Source: Vibrio jasicida CAIM 1864 = LMG 25398 (GTDB lineage Bacteria; Pseudomonadota; Gammaproteobacteria; Enterobacterales; Vibrionaceae). From it: a stretch of DNA of 64,000 bases. Both the position numbers and the translations under genes were made by a program. The stretch covers positions 62,001-126,000 of the forward strand of contig NZ_BAOG01000022.1 of the NCBI RefSeq assembly GCF_000400365.1. The letters are read 5' to 3'. Of the stretch, positions 26,796-36,169 are shown one piece after another (the stretch's first letter is position 1; each line of letters starts with the position of its first letter). A model generated the notes under the pieces. The model searched no databases. It saw nothing but the letters and a program-made list of their open reading frames with translations, and was not told the DNA's origin.

Positions 26796-27746
26796 TCACT
26801 CCTGACGGAAGTCCTTGAGATTACATCTATTGCATTCTACAAAATTACACAATTCCAAACAGCGAAGTTTCTTTTTAATTTTTGGAATTAAAACAGGATT
26901 AGAAATTGATCTAATAATATCGAACTTCACAAGGTACAATCCCATTCTTTGGTTATTATCAACAGGGGGATAATATTTTATTTCTTCTGCATTAAATACT
27001 TTTTTTGAAAACTCTAGAATGGGGTATCCGGCAATAAAAATATAGACATAATCTTTAGACTTACATTGCCTTATCAAATAATAACAAATAGCCTGAACAA
27101 CTAACTCAAAGAAATGTTCTGAATTCATAGCATGGCCCAACTTGACCAAACAACTGCGCTTTAGTTCGTTTTCTGGAATAGGAATAAAAGATGTAAGATT
27201 ATCTAACTTCTCTAAGTTTAAGATGCCAGCCCAATGTCCAACTATGTCACCTTGACTGTTTGTTAATAGGATTCCCTTGTATTTAACCTCATTTTTTAAC
27301 GCGTACAATTCGTCAATAAAGCCACGTAGCGCAGACACATTGTCATAGAAGTCATGAAATAATTCGATATGTTCATAGTATGTGTGAGATTTAATTTCAC
27401 TGGTCACTTTGTCTGGCATACGATTATAAGACAAAGCGGTTAGCGAGAAATCAAACGCTTTTATAAGGTTCGTCAGGACTGCCGAGTAACGAGACGGGCT
27501 CTTTTGTTCACTTTCGTCAATGGTAACGATGATGTCCGCAAGATCCTGTTCAAGAGACTTAGCAATAAGAAACTGCTTGTATAATGGAGGGACGACTTTT
27601 CCTGTTAGCCACCGACTTAATGTAATTGAGTCTAAACCTTTAAAGTCATCGTAATATGATTGTTGTAATATCGCGATCAACTCTTTTCTAGAAATTTCTC
27701 GCTCCTCTAACCAAGAAGCAAGTTCCCTTTCGAAATTGTAACTCAT
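26796..27746 (-). CDS. HTH protein with C-terminal Cys cluster
   Basis: A 316-residue protein, not recognised as a whole. The first 80 residues resemble a helix-turn-helix of XRE type (ERELASWLEEREISRKELI, SITLSRWLTGKVVPPLYKQ). The middle 150 residues are unlike known domains to me; the end has RCLELCNFVECNRCNLKDF, where Cys residues at i, i+4, i+9 and i+12 could bind a metal or an Fe-S cluster. Base composition is AT-rich compared with neighbours. It is convergent with the EAL gene, six bases apart. A sensor-regulator role is inference. Confidence 0.6.
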   Translation of the reverse strand: MSYNFERELASWLEEREISRKELIAILQQSYYDDFKGLDSITLSRWLTGKVVPPLYKQFLIAKSLEQDLADIIVTIDESEQKSPSRYSAVLTNLIKAFDFSLTALSYNRMPDKVTSEIKSHTYYEHIELFHDFYDNVSALRGFIDELYALKNEVKYKGILLTNSQGDIVGHWAGILNLEKLDNLTSFIPIPENELKRSCLVKLGHAMNSEHFFELVVQAICYYLIRQCKSKDYVYIFIAGYPILEFSKKVFNAEEIKYYPPVDNNQRMGLYLVKFDIIRSISNPVLIPKIKKKLRCLELCNFVECNRCNLKDFRQE

Positions 27747-28102
27747 AATCTCACCACTAAAACTGTATTTTTATTTATTAACGAACCTATTAACCAATAT
27801 CTTTGCCAATAACAAGCCATACAGTCATTCATGTTTTTCTTTCGAGATTTAACTATGACTGACTAAGATTAATAGATTTTAGTAATGAGTGGATCATACA
27901 CTAAGATAATAAGGCGTCAGGTTAGCAGCTCCTTCGATACTAAAAAACCGATGCTAACACAGTTGATTTTTGTTAAAGATATTATCCTATGTATACTGGA
28001 AGTTATTATAAGATAAAATACGAAGCAGCCATTAATATAAAACATAATTTTTGAAGTCACTCTAAACAATATTGTCGAGAACGATTTTCCACTTAATGTT
28101 CA
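27747..28102. other. AT-rich gap
   Basis: About 356 AT-rich bases between the HTH/Cys gene start and the end of the DMT exporter gene. It must hold the promoter of the HTH gene. I see no gene, repeat or clear terminator. Confidence 0.5.
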
Positions 28103-29041
28103 TTAATCAATACGTTTAAATAAATTAACAGTTCGATTTTGAGCCTTATACGAAACTAATAACCGGACCCAACAAGTGTTCAGCGCTGTCGCAAGGACAA
28201 TCAAAGTCACGCCTATGATTTGTCTGTGGCTCATTTGGTCATCGAAAAACATCCATTGCCACACTGCGGTAAACAGTAGATTGGTGAAAATAAGCGGTGC
28301 AAGTTGAGAGCCACTGCTAGCTAACTGATACGCTTTCGAACGAAATACCTGTGTATTGATGATCAAAAGAGACATCAAAAAGACAAACAATGTATTCGGT
28401 GTTTCAAACGCGTGTAATGAAAGCGAGTGCAATAAAACATTTGAATCATTGAAGAGCACCAGCGGTAATATCAGTAAAGCAGCGCAACCGAACGTCCAGA
28501 AGTTGATTTCTAGTGGCGACATGCCGCTCTTACTGGCTTTATAAAGTGTCAGCTGCGAACCCGAGTTAAACAAACCACCCGCCAAGCCCAATAACAGGTC
28601 GACTCGCCATGTAAACTCACCATCTGAGCCTGCCAACAGAATGACTCCAGTAAATGCCATAACAAGTGCCATTATGGTCGATATTCGTATCTGACCGCGC
28701 ATAAATAGCTTCTCGACGATTGGCATAAACAGTGGTCCAGTAGCGAAAAGGACCACGCCTTCAACAAGAGTTAGCGTTTGTAACGAGGCAATAAAACAAA
28801 GCTGACACAGCCCAATACAAAAAGCGCGAAGTAAAATGGGTTTAAACGTACTGGCTGTCGGTAACCTCAGTCTTTTGAACCGTAGCATCACTAACAGAAT
28901 GATCGCTGGAGTAAAGAAGCGTAAAAAACTGAACATGGTGACCGAAAAATCATTACTAAGCTGCTTTGCTAACAAGCCAGTAACAGATAAGCTTAATGTA
29001 GACATCAACATGAAGACGATGGGTTTGTTTTCTACGTTCAT
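28103..29041 (-). CDS. DMT-superfamily (EamA) transporter
   Basis: A 312-residue inner-membrane protein with ten predicted helices arranged as two EamA repeats: FMLMSTLSLSVTGLLAKQLS with FSFLRFFTPAIILL and LVEGVVLFATGPLFMPIVEKLF in the first, FTWRVDLLLGLAGGLFNSGSQL and QLAPLIFTNLLFTAVWQWMFFDDQ in the second. EamA proteins usually export amino acids or other metabolites; the substrate is not told. It is divergent from a LysR gene 143 bases away, the classic regulator/exporter pairing. Confidence 0.9.
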   Translation of the reverse strand: MNVENKPIVFMLMSTLSLSVTGLLAKQLSNDFSVTMFSFLRFFTPAIILLVMLRFKRLRLPTASTFKPILLRAFCIGLCQLCFIASLQTLTLVEGVVLFATGPLFMPIVEKLFMRGQIRISTIMALVMAFTGVILLAGSDGEFTWRVDLLLGLAGGLFNSGSQLTLYKASKSGMSPLEINFWTFGCAALLILPLVLFNDSNVLLHSLSLHAFETPNTLFVFLMSLLIINTQVFRSKAYQLASSGSQLAPLIFTNLLFTAVWQWMFFDDQMSHRQIIGVTLIVLATALNTCWVRLLVSYKAQNRTVNLFKRID

Positions 29042-29184
29042 TGGATACTCCTTAATTCATGGAGTATTTTAGGCAAAGGCGTTCATCAGAAATAGCGAGT
29101 TATTTTAAACGCTAATGTAAGAAAAACTTACAGATTGAGAGTCAGCCTACCGCTAACTACAAAGTTAATAGGAGTGAAGACACT

Positions 29185-30075
29185 ATGCGCAAATTAGTCC
29201 CATTGAAGTCGATCTATGCCTTTGTTGCTGTAGCAGAGACTGGCAGCATGACAGAGGCTGCTCAACTGCTCTCTGTTAGCCATTCCGCTGTTAGCCAAGC
29301 CATTAAATCTCTAGAAAACCAAGTCAACAAACCTTTATTTGATCGTGTTGGTCGCCAAGTTCGCCTCAATAATGAAGGCAAAAAATACTACCGAAAAGTA
29401 GCTCCGGCACTTGAACAAATCGTTGATGCCACCGAAGCCTTGATCCACGACCAAAATTCCAAACGGATAACACTTAATATGGTCAACTCACTTGCGTTGC
29501 ACTGGTGGATCCCACGCATGTCGAGCTTGCAAGATTTCGCTCCTCAGTTAGATGTCCGCCTATCCAATCTGATTGGGCAGTTCCGTTTAGAGCAGGAAGG
29601 CATTGACGCCGCAGTGGTGCATGGCAGCCCTCAAGAGTGGCAAGATTACTATTGTGAAAAGTTGAGCGAAGATGAGTTAGTGTTGGTGTGCAGCCCCGAG
29701 TTATTAGCGCAACCTGATAATCGAGACATTCAACAACTGCTATCAACTTACCCCATTATTGAAGTCACTAACGATCGCAGAAAGCACGACTGGCAAGTTT
29801 GGGAAGAAGAGACAGGATTACTGCGGCCTACCAACAAAAAACCAATGACCTTCAACATGTCGATTCAAGCTGTGCAAGCCACAACTCGACGACTGGGCTT
29901 ATTGGTAACACATCGCTTGTTTGTGAAAGACGACATCAAATATGGACAATTAGTGGAATTGGGTGAGCCAATCACTAACCCCTATCAACAATTTTACTTT
30001 GTATGCCCACCCCATAAGCTCAAACAAGAGGCATTTCATTTGTTGAGATCTTGGTTGAGGCAAGAGTTCAGCTAA
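29185..30075 (+). CDS. LysR-family regulator (GcvA-like)
   Basis: A 296-residue LysR protein. The HTH is in FVAVAETGSMTEAAQLLSVSHSAVSQAIKSLE (too long to quote as one motif; key TEAAQLLSVSHSAVSQA at residues 19-35), followed by KPLFDRVGRQVRLNNEGKK. The effector domain shows NLIGQFRLEQEGIDAAVVHG and RRLGLLVTHRLFV. ATG 29185 has AGGAG at 11 bases. It probably controls the divergent EamA exporter. Confidence 0.93.
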   Translation: MRKLVPLKSIYAFVAVAETGSMTEAAQLLSVSHSAVSQAIKSLENQVNKPLFDRVGRQVRLNNEGKKYYRKVAPALEQIVDATEALIHDQNSKRITLNMVNSLALHWWIPRMSSLQDFAPQLDVRLSNLIGQFRLEQEGIDAAVVHGSPQEWQDYYCEKLSEDELVLVCSPELLAQPDNRDIQQLLSTYPIIEVTNDRRKHDWQVWEEETGLLRPTNKKPMTFNMSIQAVQATTRRLGLLVTHRLFVKDDIKYGQLVELGEPITNPYQQFYFVCPPHKLKQEAFHLLRSWLRQEFS

Positions 30076-30202
30076 TTCGAACGCAGCCCGTCGTTTCGTC
30101 GTCTATAGGCGTTATGAAATTTATTCGTTTCTGTAGTGAATAGATTAATGCCGGAATTGGTATAAAGTAAAAGAAGTACTTTTGAACTCCAAGGATGGCT
30201 TT

Positions 30203-31243
30203 ATGAGGTTGTATCATGTCTTAATAAGTGGCGTTTTACTCATTGTGCCAATGACAAGCTCCGCAGAACAAGCAGTCGGTGCAAATGACTCGGATTTAAA
30301 AACGTTTATTATTGGCGGCCAACAAGCCACTGCCAATCAACTTCCTTTCTTTGCTCGCCTGATATTACACCGTACTGGCTCGAGTCAGTTTGCCAACATC
30401 TGTGGTGGTACCATCGTCAATGATAGATACATCATGACCGCCGCACACTGTGTCGAATCCGACGTGTTTACCGATGGTTGGACAATCGATGATCTTCGAG
30501 TTTTAGTCAAAAACCCAACCATGAATGATGTGTTTGTTGAAGAATTCAAAGACGTACGCGCTATCACGATTCATCCCGATTACAACGCGAGTAACTTGTG
30601 GATCAATGACATCGCGATATTGGAACTAACTCGCCCTATCACAGACAACGTCCAATCCATCACATTGCCACAGGACTTTGGTGACTACAGTAACCGGTCA
30701 GCGTTCCAAATCTTTGGCCTTGGTCAAACCTCTACCAACGATGCGACAGGACCGAATTACCTGCGCTGGGCAGAAATCCAACCTCTTACAGATTCACAAT
30801 GTTCTTCACTGGTTTCAGGTTTTAACTCTCAAGAAAGTTTGTGTGCGAACGGCTTCCCAAACCAAGCTTACACGGGGATATGTAGTGGTGATTCAGGCGG
30901 CCCGTTAACGTATCAAGATGGTAGCGGTAATTATCAACAAATCGGTATCGTCAGTTACGGCTCATCGGTTTGTGAGTCCCCTGCCATTCCAAGCGTGTTT
31001 ACTGAAGTGCTCAATTACACCCCTTGGATAGAAGCCCAAACCAGTGCTGGGGCGAAGACAAATTACGACGCTGCTTTAGCGGCAAGGGAAGATTATCACA
31101 GTCAAGGCGACTCTGGGTTTGACCCAGAAGACACCACAAGCAATGACTTCGGTAATAATGGCAGTGATGGTGGCTCTGTCGGTTTTGGCCTACTGACGCT
31201 TGGCAGCTTATTCGTATGGTTACGTCGCCGCCAGCCCTTGTAG
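30203..31243 (+). CDS. Trypsin-like serine protease with GlyGly-CTERM anchor
   Basis: A 346-residue secreted S1 protease. A signal peptide (about residues 1-23, ending SSAEQ) precedes the activation-type site FIIGGQQATANQLPFFARL; the triad is His in MTAAHCVES, Asp in WINDIAILEL and Ser in CSGDSGGPL. After the domain comes an acidic linker and a C-terminal tail: Gly-rich NNGSDGGSVGFG, a helix and RRRQPL. That is the GlyGly-CTERM signal cut by rhombosortase in T2SS-exporting vibrios, as for VesB. ATG 30203 has AAGGA seven bases upstream; TTG 30182 is a weaker start. Confidence 0.92.
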   Translation: MRLYHVLISGVLLIVPMTSSAEQAVGANDSDLKTFIIGGQQATANQLPFFARLILHRTGSSQFANICGGTIVNDRYIMTAAHCVESDVFTDGWTIDDLRVLVKNPTMNDVFVEEFKDVRAITIHPDYNASNLWINDIAILELTRPITDNVQSITLPQDFGDYSNRSAFQIFGLGQTSTNDATGPNYLRWAEIQPLTDSQCSSLVSGFNSQESLCANGFPNQAYTGICSGDSGGPLTYQDGSGNYQQIGIVSYGSSVCESPAIPSVFTEVLNYTPWIEAQTSAGAKTNYDAALAAREDYHSQGDSGFDPEDTTSNDFGNNGSDGGSVGFGLLTLGSLFVWLRRRQPL

Positions 31244-31316
31244 CACGTAGCTTCACCCACAGTTACACTTTGTAGAATAAAAACTCTAAAAGTACGTATA
31301 TTCCAGTTCATTTGAT

Positions 31317-31340
31317 GCCGATAATCCTGTTATTATCGGC
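31317..31340. promoter_or_regulatory. Inverted repeat before the EAL gene
   Basis: GCCGATAAT (31317-31325) and ATTATCGGC (31332-31340) are exact inverted repeats with a 6-base loop, 27-50 bases before the EAL start codon. Each arm contains GCCGATAA, the sigma-28 -10 consensus, but a matching -35 TAAA is not at the right distance. It could be an operator or a leader hairpin. Confidence 0.45.
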
Positions 31341-31366
31341 TACCCAACTATTTTCAGATCAAACTA

Positions 31367-33592
31367 ATGAATAATGCCGCATCGAGTCGCCATATGAGTG
31401 CGATGCTGTTCCTGACTCTCGGCGTCACGTTGTCCATCTTTGCTGGGTTTGCCCTCTCGCAAATGTTTGTTATCCAGAAAGATGCGTTTCAGCTTATCTC
31501 TGTGGTCAGCTCCGTGATGATCGTCAGCTGCTTGCGCTATCAATGGCGTGCACTGCCTGCCATTATTCTGAGTTTATTGGCCTACTATATCGGAACGGGG
31601 CGTAGTCTAGAACATGCCTTACTCTACGCTCTCACCGTCCCTCTATTGCCTTTTGTTTTTTCGAGTTTGTTCCACTACCTCAATAACCGCTCACTTCATC
31701 AACCAGCCGCACAACGGATCAGCTTATTTTTTGTCATCGTAGGCTGCTTGTTCCCGTTCGCAAATACCATAAAAATGATGCTGGTGAATACCTTCGTTGA
31801 CGGGCGCTTTTTGAGTGCTGATTTTTTGTTTTATGCCACACTTGGCAATTACTTGACCCAATTACTCGTCACCCCAATTTTGTATGTAATGGTCAGCCTT
31901 ATTACCGATACAGACACTCAATCTTATCTCGCACTCGATAAAAGGCTTAGGGTGTCCAACTCTCGCTGCCGGGAGTATTTAGCTTGGTTGGCAAGCTGCG
32001 TCATTTTATTTGTTGCCGCCGCTCTTTCTTCATCCTCATTTATGCTCAACTCGTTAAGCTTCTTTGCGGTTTTACTGGTCGTAATTGGATTAGCCAAACA
32101 CGGATTAATTCGACCGCTGTTTGTGGGCTCTCCATTCATTCTGTTGGTGATTCATGACGGCATCAGTCACTACAATGCCGACCGAATTTATGCTGACCAG
32201 TTTTATGGCCTGCTTGTCATCATTGCGGTATTGACCACGCTCGCGTATTTGTTGGGCGGTTACTCAGTGAAGCTCTTCGAGATGACTCAACGACAAATCC
32301 GCTCAGAAAGGATTGACCCGTACACCGGCCTGTCAAACATCGCTCAATTAAAAGAAGACATCAGCCATCAGTCTTATTCATTGCTGATTTATCTCGACCT
32401 GACACCAACGTTGTCGATGCTGACGGACTTAGGTCATGAGGGGAAATCACAACTCATCATGCAATTAAGCGAGTTTTTATATTCGCGAAATGAAAGCATC
32501 AATCGTTGCTATCGTCCGCCTTTTTCCACAGGGTTGCTGAGTTTCACTCACTATTCCGATGTTGCAGAACAAGAGCTTCAAGAAGTCGTGGAATATTTAG
32601 AGAGCTTTCAGTTTTACTGGCGTGGAACGTCTGTCGCCTTGGTCTCACCAACCGTTTATTGCTCGGTCGTCAACCAAGGGCAAGATATTGAAAAAGTCGT
32701 ATCAATTCTGTGCGATCAACCACCACAGAGCGACAGCAGCATTCATTGGGTCAACGTGCAATCTTTTGAAATGGACCGCGTCGACAAGTTGAACCACATT
32801 CAGCAAGTGTTTAAACGAGAACAGTTCGAACTGTTCTGCCAACCATACATGCGACTTTCAGGCCCTGCAGAGAGTAAACAAAGTTTTGAAGTGCTGCTTC
32901 GCCTAAAAGAGCAAGATGGAAAAGTACTGCCACCTTCCGCATTTTTTCCTTTGATCAATCAATTCGGATTGGAAATCAAACTCGATCATTGGGTGATTCT
33001 GAATACCTTCCGTATGCTGAGCGACAAAGTCAAAAACTGGGATACGATAGGGCATTGTGCTATTAACCTTACGGCTAAAACACTAAGCGCGGAAAACCTT
33101 GCTTCTCGTATCATTGAGAGTGCACACAGCTTCGATATTCCCTTAGATAAGATTTGTTTTGAGATCACCGAATCGTCAGCATTGATCAATGAACAACAAG
33201 CTATAGAGACCTTGAATCTTTTACGTAAACTCGGTTGTAAAATCGCAATTGATGACTTTGGCACCGGTTACGCAAGCTTTGCTTACTTGCGTCGTCTACC
33301 GCTGGATATCTTGAAGATCGAGGGGGCATTCGTTCGTGAAATCACAGAGAGCGAGACCGATCGTTTGATCGTCAGTTCGATTGCGACTGTCGCTAAAGAG
33401 ATGCACTTAGAAACCGTCGCTGAATTTGTCGAAACTCCCGCACACAGCCGGATTCTACGAGACTTAGGCATCGACTTCGCACAAGGGTATGGTGTCGCGA
33501 AGCCCTTACCTATGAATGCTTATTTGAATACGTTGTTTGAAATCGAAGAACAGAGACAACATCTTACAAGGTCGGAAGCGGTCACATTATGA
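31367..33592 (+). CDS. Membrane EAL-domain phosphodiesterase with dead GGDEF
   Basis: A 741-residue protein. The N-terminal 300 residues are about eight TM helices (MASE1-like sensor, TLGVTLSIFAGFALSQMFV onward). A GGDEF-like domain follows (RIDPYTGLSNIAQLKEDIS) but where GGDEF should be it has CYRPPFSTGLLSF, so it cannot make c-di-GMP. The EAL domain has EVL (SFEVLLRL) and otherwise full residues: NLTAKTL, FEITESSAL, IDDFGTGYASF, LDILKIEG, AEFVET and AQGYGVAKPLP. It should hydrolyse c-di-GMP. It ends 24 bases from the convergent fliJ gene, right at the edge of the lateral flagellar cluster. Confidence 0.88.
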   Translation: MNNAASSRHMSAMLFLTLGVTLSIFAGFALSQMFVIQKDAFQLISVVSSVMIVSCLRYQWRALPAIILSLLAYYIGTGRSLEHALLYALTVPLLPFVFSSLFHYLNNRSLHQPAAQRISLFFVIVGCLFPFANTIKMMLVNTFVDGRFLSADFLFYATLGNYLTQLLVTPILYVMVSLITDTDTQSYLALDKRLRVSNSRCREYLAWLASCVILFVAAALSSSSFMLNSLSFFAVLLVVIGLAKHGLIRPLFVGSPFILLVIHDGISHYNADRIYADQFYGLLVIIAVLTTLAYLLGGYSVKLFEMTQRQIRSERIDPYTGLSNIAQLKEDISHQSYSLLIYLDLTPTLSMLTDLGHEGKSQLIMQLSEFLYSRNESINRCYRPPFSTGLLSFTHYSDVAEQELQEVVEYLESFQFYWRGTSVALVSPTVYCSVVNQGQDIEKVVSILCDQPPQSDSSIHWVNVQSFEMDRVDKLNHIQQVFKREQFELFCQPYMRLSGPAESKQSFEVLLRLKEQDGKVLPPSAFFPLINQFGLEIKLDHWVILNTFRMLSDKVKNWDTIGHCAINLTAKTLSAENLASRIIESAHSFDIPLDKICFEITESSALINEQQAIETLNLLRKLGCKIAIDDFGTGYASFAYLRRLPLDILKIEGAFVREITESETDRLIVSSIATVAKEMHLETVAEFVETPAHSRILRDLGIDFAQGYGVAKPLPMNAYLNTLFEIEEQRQHLTRSEAVTL

Positions 33593-33615
33593 CGCTTCAC
33601 GCTATCAGATTTCGT

Positions 33616-34056
33616 CTATAAAATTTTGCGCTTTAAGCGAGAGTTTATGATGTCTTCAATCAGCTTTTGCTCTTTCTTCAATTTTTCGTAGTTCTGCTTG
33701 TTGCGCCAGCGTTCGAGGACTTTGTCTAACCCTTGAACTCGAGCATGTTTGTATTCAAGATGCTTTTGTACCGAAGCACACTCAGCCTGCATTACCGCTT
33801 GTTCTTGCTCATGGTGACGCAACATCTTTTGTAGCATCTGGTCGACACGATTTAAGTTCATCAAGGTGGCACTATTGAGCACTGGCGTTGTCAACGCCGA
33901 TTGTCCCGCATGAACTTTAAGAGCGGAAAGCTGTTCTAACTGAACGGCAAGATGAGAGTGACGCTGACGCATCACATTTAATTGATCCCCTACTCTATCC
34001 CGTTGCTTTTCTTCCATTTGGCGCAACTTGCCGACGGCTTTTAGTTTTGATTCCAT
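33616..34056 (-). CDS. fliJ: Lateral flagellar export chaperone FliJ
   Basis: A 146-residue, almost wholly coiled-coil protein (KLRQMEEKQRDRVGDQLNVM, then long Leu/Gln heptads, ending EKLKKEQKLIEDIINSRLKRKIL), the expected shape and size of FliJ. It is the soluble part of the flagellar type III export apparatus that cycles chaperones and contacts FlhA and FliI. Sequence conservation is low in this family, so the call rests on size, coiled coil and position directly after fliI (8 bases). Last gene of the motY-lafK-fliEFGHIJ operon. Confidence 0.9.
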   Translation of the reverse strand: MESKLKAVGKLRQMEEKQRDRVGDQLNVMRQRHSHLAVQLEQLSALKVHAGQSALTTPVLNSATLMNLNRVDQMLQKMLRHHEQEQAVMQAECASVQKHLEYKHARVQGLDKVLERWRNKQNYEKLKKEQKLIEDIINSRLKRKIL

Positions 34057-34064
34057 TTGCTACC

Positions 34065-35417
34065 TCATTGCTGCTCACTTTGGAACATTTGTGCCAATGC
34101 GGTCAAACTGGTTGAGTAATCAATAGACTCATTTGCCGACTGCTGTAAGTACGCTCTAAGATGCGGATACATAGAAACCGACTGATCCAGTTCCGGATCT
34201 TGTCCTGGTTGATATCCGCCAAGTGGCAAGAGTTCTTTAACTTGAAGATAATTGGAGTACATTTGACGGAAGTTGTTCGCTATCGTGCTGTGCGCTTCAT
34301 GGGTACAGGCGTTCATGCAGCGGCTTATCGATGCGTTAATGTCGATCGCTGGATAATGCCCTTGTTCTGCGAGTTGACGTGAAAGCACCACATGCCCATC
34401 AAGAATCGCACGTGCGGAATCCACAACAGGATCTTGTTGGTCATCCCCTTCCGCCAATACCGTATAAATCGCCGTCAAACTACCATGTGGATTTTCACTG
34501 TTACCTGCACGTTCCAACAGCTGTGGTAACACGCTGAACACTGAAGGCGGATAACCACGTGACGCTGGCGGCTCCCCTAAAGACAGCGCTATCTCACGCT
34601 GCGCCATTGCATAACGTGTTAAAGAATCCATCAGTAACAACACGTCTTTACCTTGGTCACGGAAATACTCCGCCACACGGTGACAAAGCAGAGTCGCGCG
34701 CAAACGCATCAAAGGGGATTCATCGGCTGGCGCGGCGATAATGACCGCTTTCTGACGGGCCTCTGGTGTTAAGTTACGTTCGATAAACTCTCGAACCTCT
34801 CGACCACGTTCGCCAATTAAGCCGACAACAATAACATCAGCTTCGGTGTTTTGAGTGATCATCCCCATCAAGACACTTTTACCGACACCACTGCCCGCCA
34901 TTAAACCAATACGCTGCCCTTTGCCAACGGTTAATAAACCATTAATGGCACGAACACCAACATCCAGCGGAGTATCGACAGGGCGTCGCTTAAGTGGGTT
35001 AATCGGTTTTGGTTCAAGTGAAACACGATCTCCCCCTTTAAGCGGCGCGCCATCATCGAAAGGTTCACCTAGACCATTCACTACTCGACCAAGCCATTGT
35101 GAGCTGAGTTGAACGGTGCTATCGCCATCCAGCGGGATCACTTTTGCTCCCGCAAACAAACCACCTAGACGACGAATCGGCATCAGGTAAGCAACGGTAT
35201 GATCAAAGCCGACGACTTGCGCTTCAATCATGTCGCCTTCTGCGGTTTCGACTAAGCAGCGTTGTTCAAGCTTGAATCGACAACCCACGGCTTGCAGCAT
35301 TAAGCCGTTAACTTTGATTAGTCGCCCTGTCACTCGTGCAACCGGAATCGAATCGAGCGACGCGAGTGCATCACTCAAGCGTTCGTTCAACAACTCGTGG
35401 CTGGAAGTACTACTCAT
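34065..35417 (-). CDS. fliI: Lateral flagellar export ATPase FliI
   Basis: A 450-residue export ATPase of the flagellar type III system. It shows the Walker A GLMAGSGVGKSVLMGM (about residue 170), Walker B VLLLMDSLTRYAMAQREIAL, the family motif RGYPPSVFSVLPQLLERAG and EGDDQQDPVVDSARAILDGH. ATG 35417 (MSSTSSHELL) overlaps the fliH stop by eight bases; ATG 35426 is the alternative, and both have poor ribosome sites, as expected for coupled translation. Set between fliH and fliJ. Confidence 0.96.
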   Translation of the reverse strand: MSSTSSHELLNERLSDALASLDSIPVARVTGRLIKVNGLMLQAVGCRFKLEQRCLVETAEGDMIEAQVVGFDHTVAYLMPIRRLGGLFAGAKVIPLDGDSTVQLSSQWLGRVVNGLGEPFDDGAPLKGGDRVSLEPKPINPLKRRPVDTPLDVGVRAINGLLTVGKGQRIGLMAGSGVGKSVLMGMITQNTEADVIVVGLIGERGREVREFIERNLTPEARQKAVIIAAPADESPLMRLRATLLCHRVAEYFRDQGKDVLLLMDSLTRYAMAQREIALSLGEPPASRGYPPSVFSVLPQLLERAGNSENPHGSLTAIYTVLAEGDDQQDPVVDSARAILDGHVVLSRQLAEQGHYPAIDINASISRCMNACTHEAHSTIANNFRQMYSNYLQVKELLPLGGYQPGQDPELDQSVSMYPHLRAYLQQSANESIDYSTSLTALAQMFQSEQQ

Positions 35418-36165
35418 GTGCAACATCAACCTGTGGCAATACGGCTTCATCCAGCAAGTGTTGTTTCACGTTATCCATACAAGCTTGTAAGCGAGAGTCA
35501 CAGCTCGCATCGGCTTCTGCATCCTCAGTCACTAACTGACACCCACCAACAGGTAACTCCGCGTTTGCGACAAGCTTCCAAGCGGTTGGTAAGTCAGCAT
35601 TGATTTGCGTGATTCGCTCTAGGTCTTGTGGATTCAGATGTACAATCACGCTTTCTGCTTTGCCCGGCATAGCGGATAAGGTTTCATCCACCAAAGCCAA
35701 AATCTGTTGTGGCATCAGAGTCAGCTCAGCACGAATCACTTGCTGTGCAACCTTCTGTACCAATTCACAGATCATATGGCGTTGCTGTTGTTCTTTCTCG
35801 CTTTGCCAACGCGATAATGCTTGGAACAACTCATGAACGGGTTTTGCCGCTTCCAGAAAGCCTTGCTTGCCAGATTGCTCTCCAGACACAAATCCTTTTT
35901 GAAAGCCTTCTTTTTGGCCATCGAGCAGACCTTGTTGCTTGCCTTGCTCAATACCTTGGCGAATGCCCTCGTCATGCCCTTGCTGCAAACCTTGCTGAAA
36001 CCCCGCTTCCAGCTGTTGTTGAACGTCGGCTTGAGTATCTTGCCAGCCTTGGTTCTCCATCGCGAAATCGTCTTCGATGTTCACAGGTTGCGCCAAAGGA
36101 GGAAAACGATGTAAGCGGTATCCACTTGGTGGTAATCGCATGGTGTTATTTGCTTTTTCTGCCAT
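35410..36165 (-). CDS. fliH: Lateral flagellar export regulator FliH
   Basis: A 251-residue negative regulator of FliI. The middle holds the FliH-type Gly repeats: FQQGLQQGHDEGIRQGIEQG continuing into KQQGLLDGQKEGFQKGF (GxxxG every four residues, about residues 70-120), then a helix that binds FliI and a C-terminal domain with ERITQINADLPTAWKLVAN. ATG 36165 has GGAG seven bases upstream and lies five bases past the FliG stop. It overlaps fliI. Confidence 0.94.
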   Translation of the reverse strand: MAEKANNTMRLPPSGYRLHRFPPLAQPVNIEDDFAMENQGWQDTQADVQQQLEAGFQQGLQQGHDEGIRQGIEQGKQQGLLDGQKEGFQKGFVSGEQSGKQGFLEAAKPVHELFQALSRWQSEKEQQQRHMICELVQKVAQQVIRAELTLMPQQILALVDETLSAMPGKAESVIVHLNPQDLERITQINADLPTAWKLVANAELPVGGCQLVTEDAEADASCDSRLQACMDNVKQHLLDEAVLPQVDVAHE

Positions 36166-36169
36166 GGTC

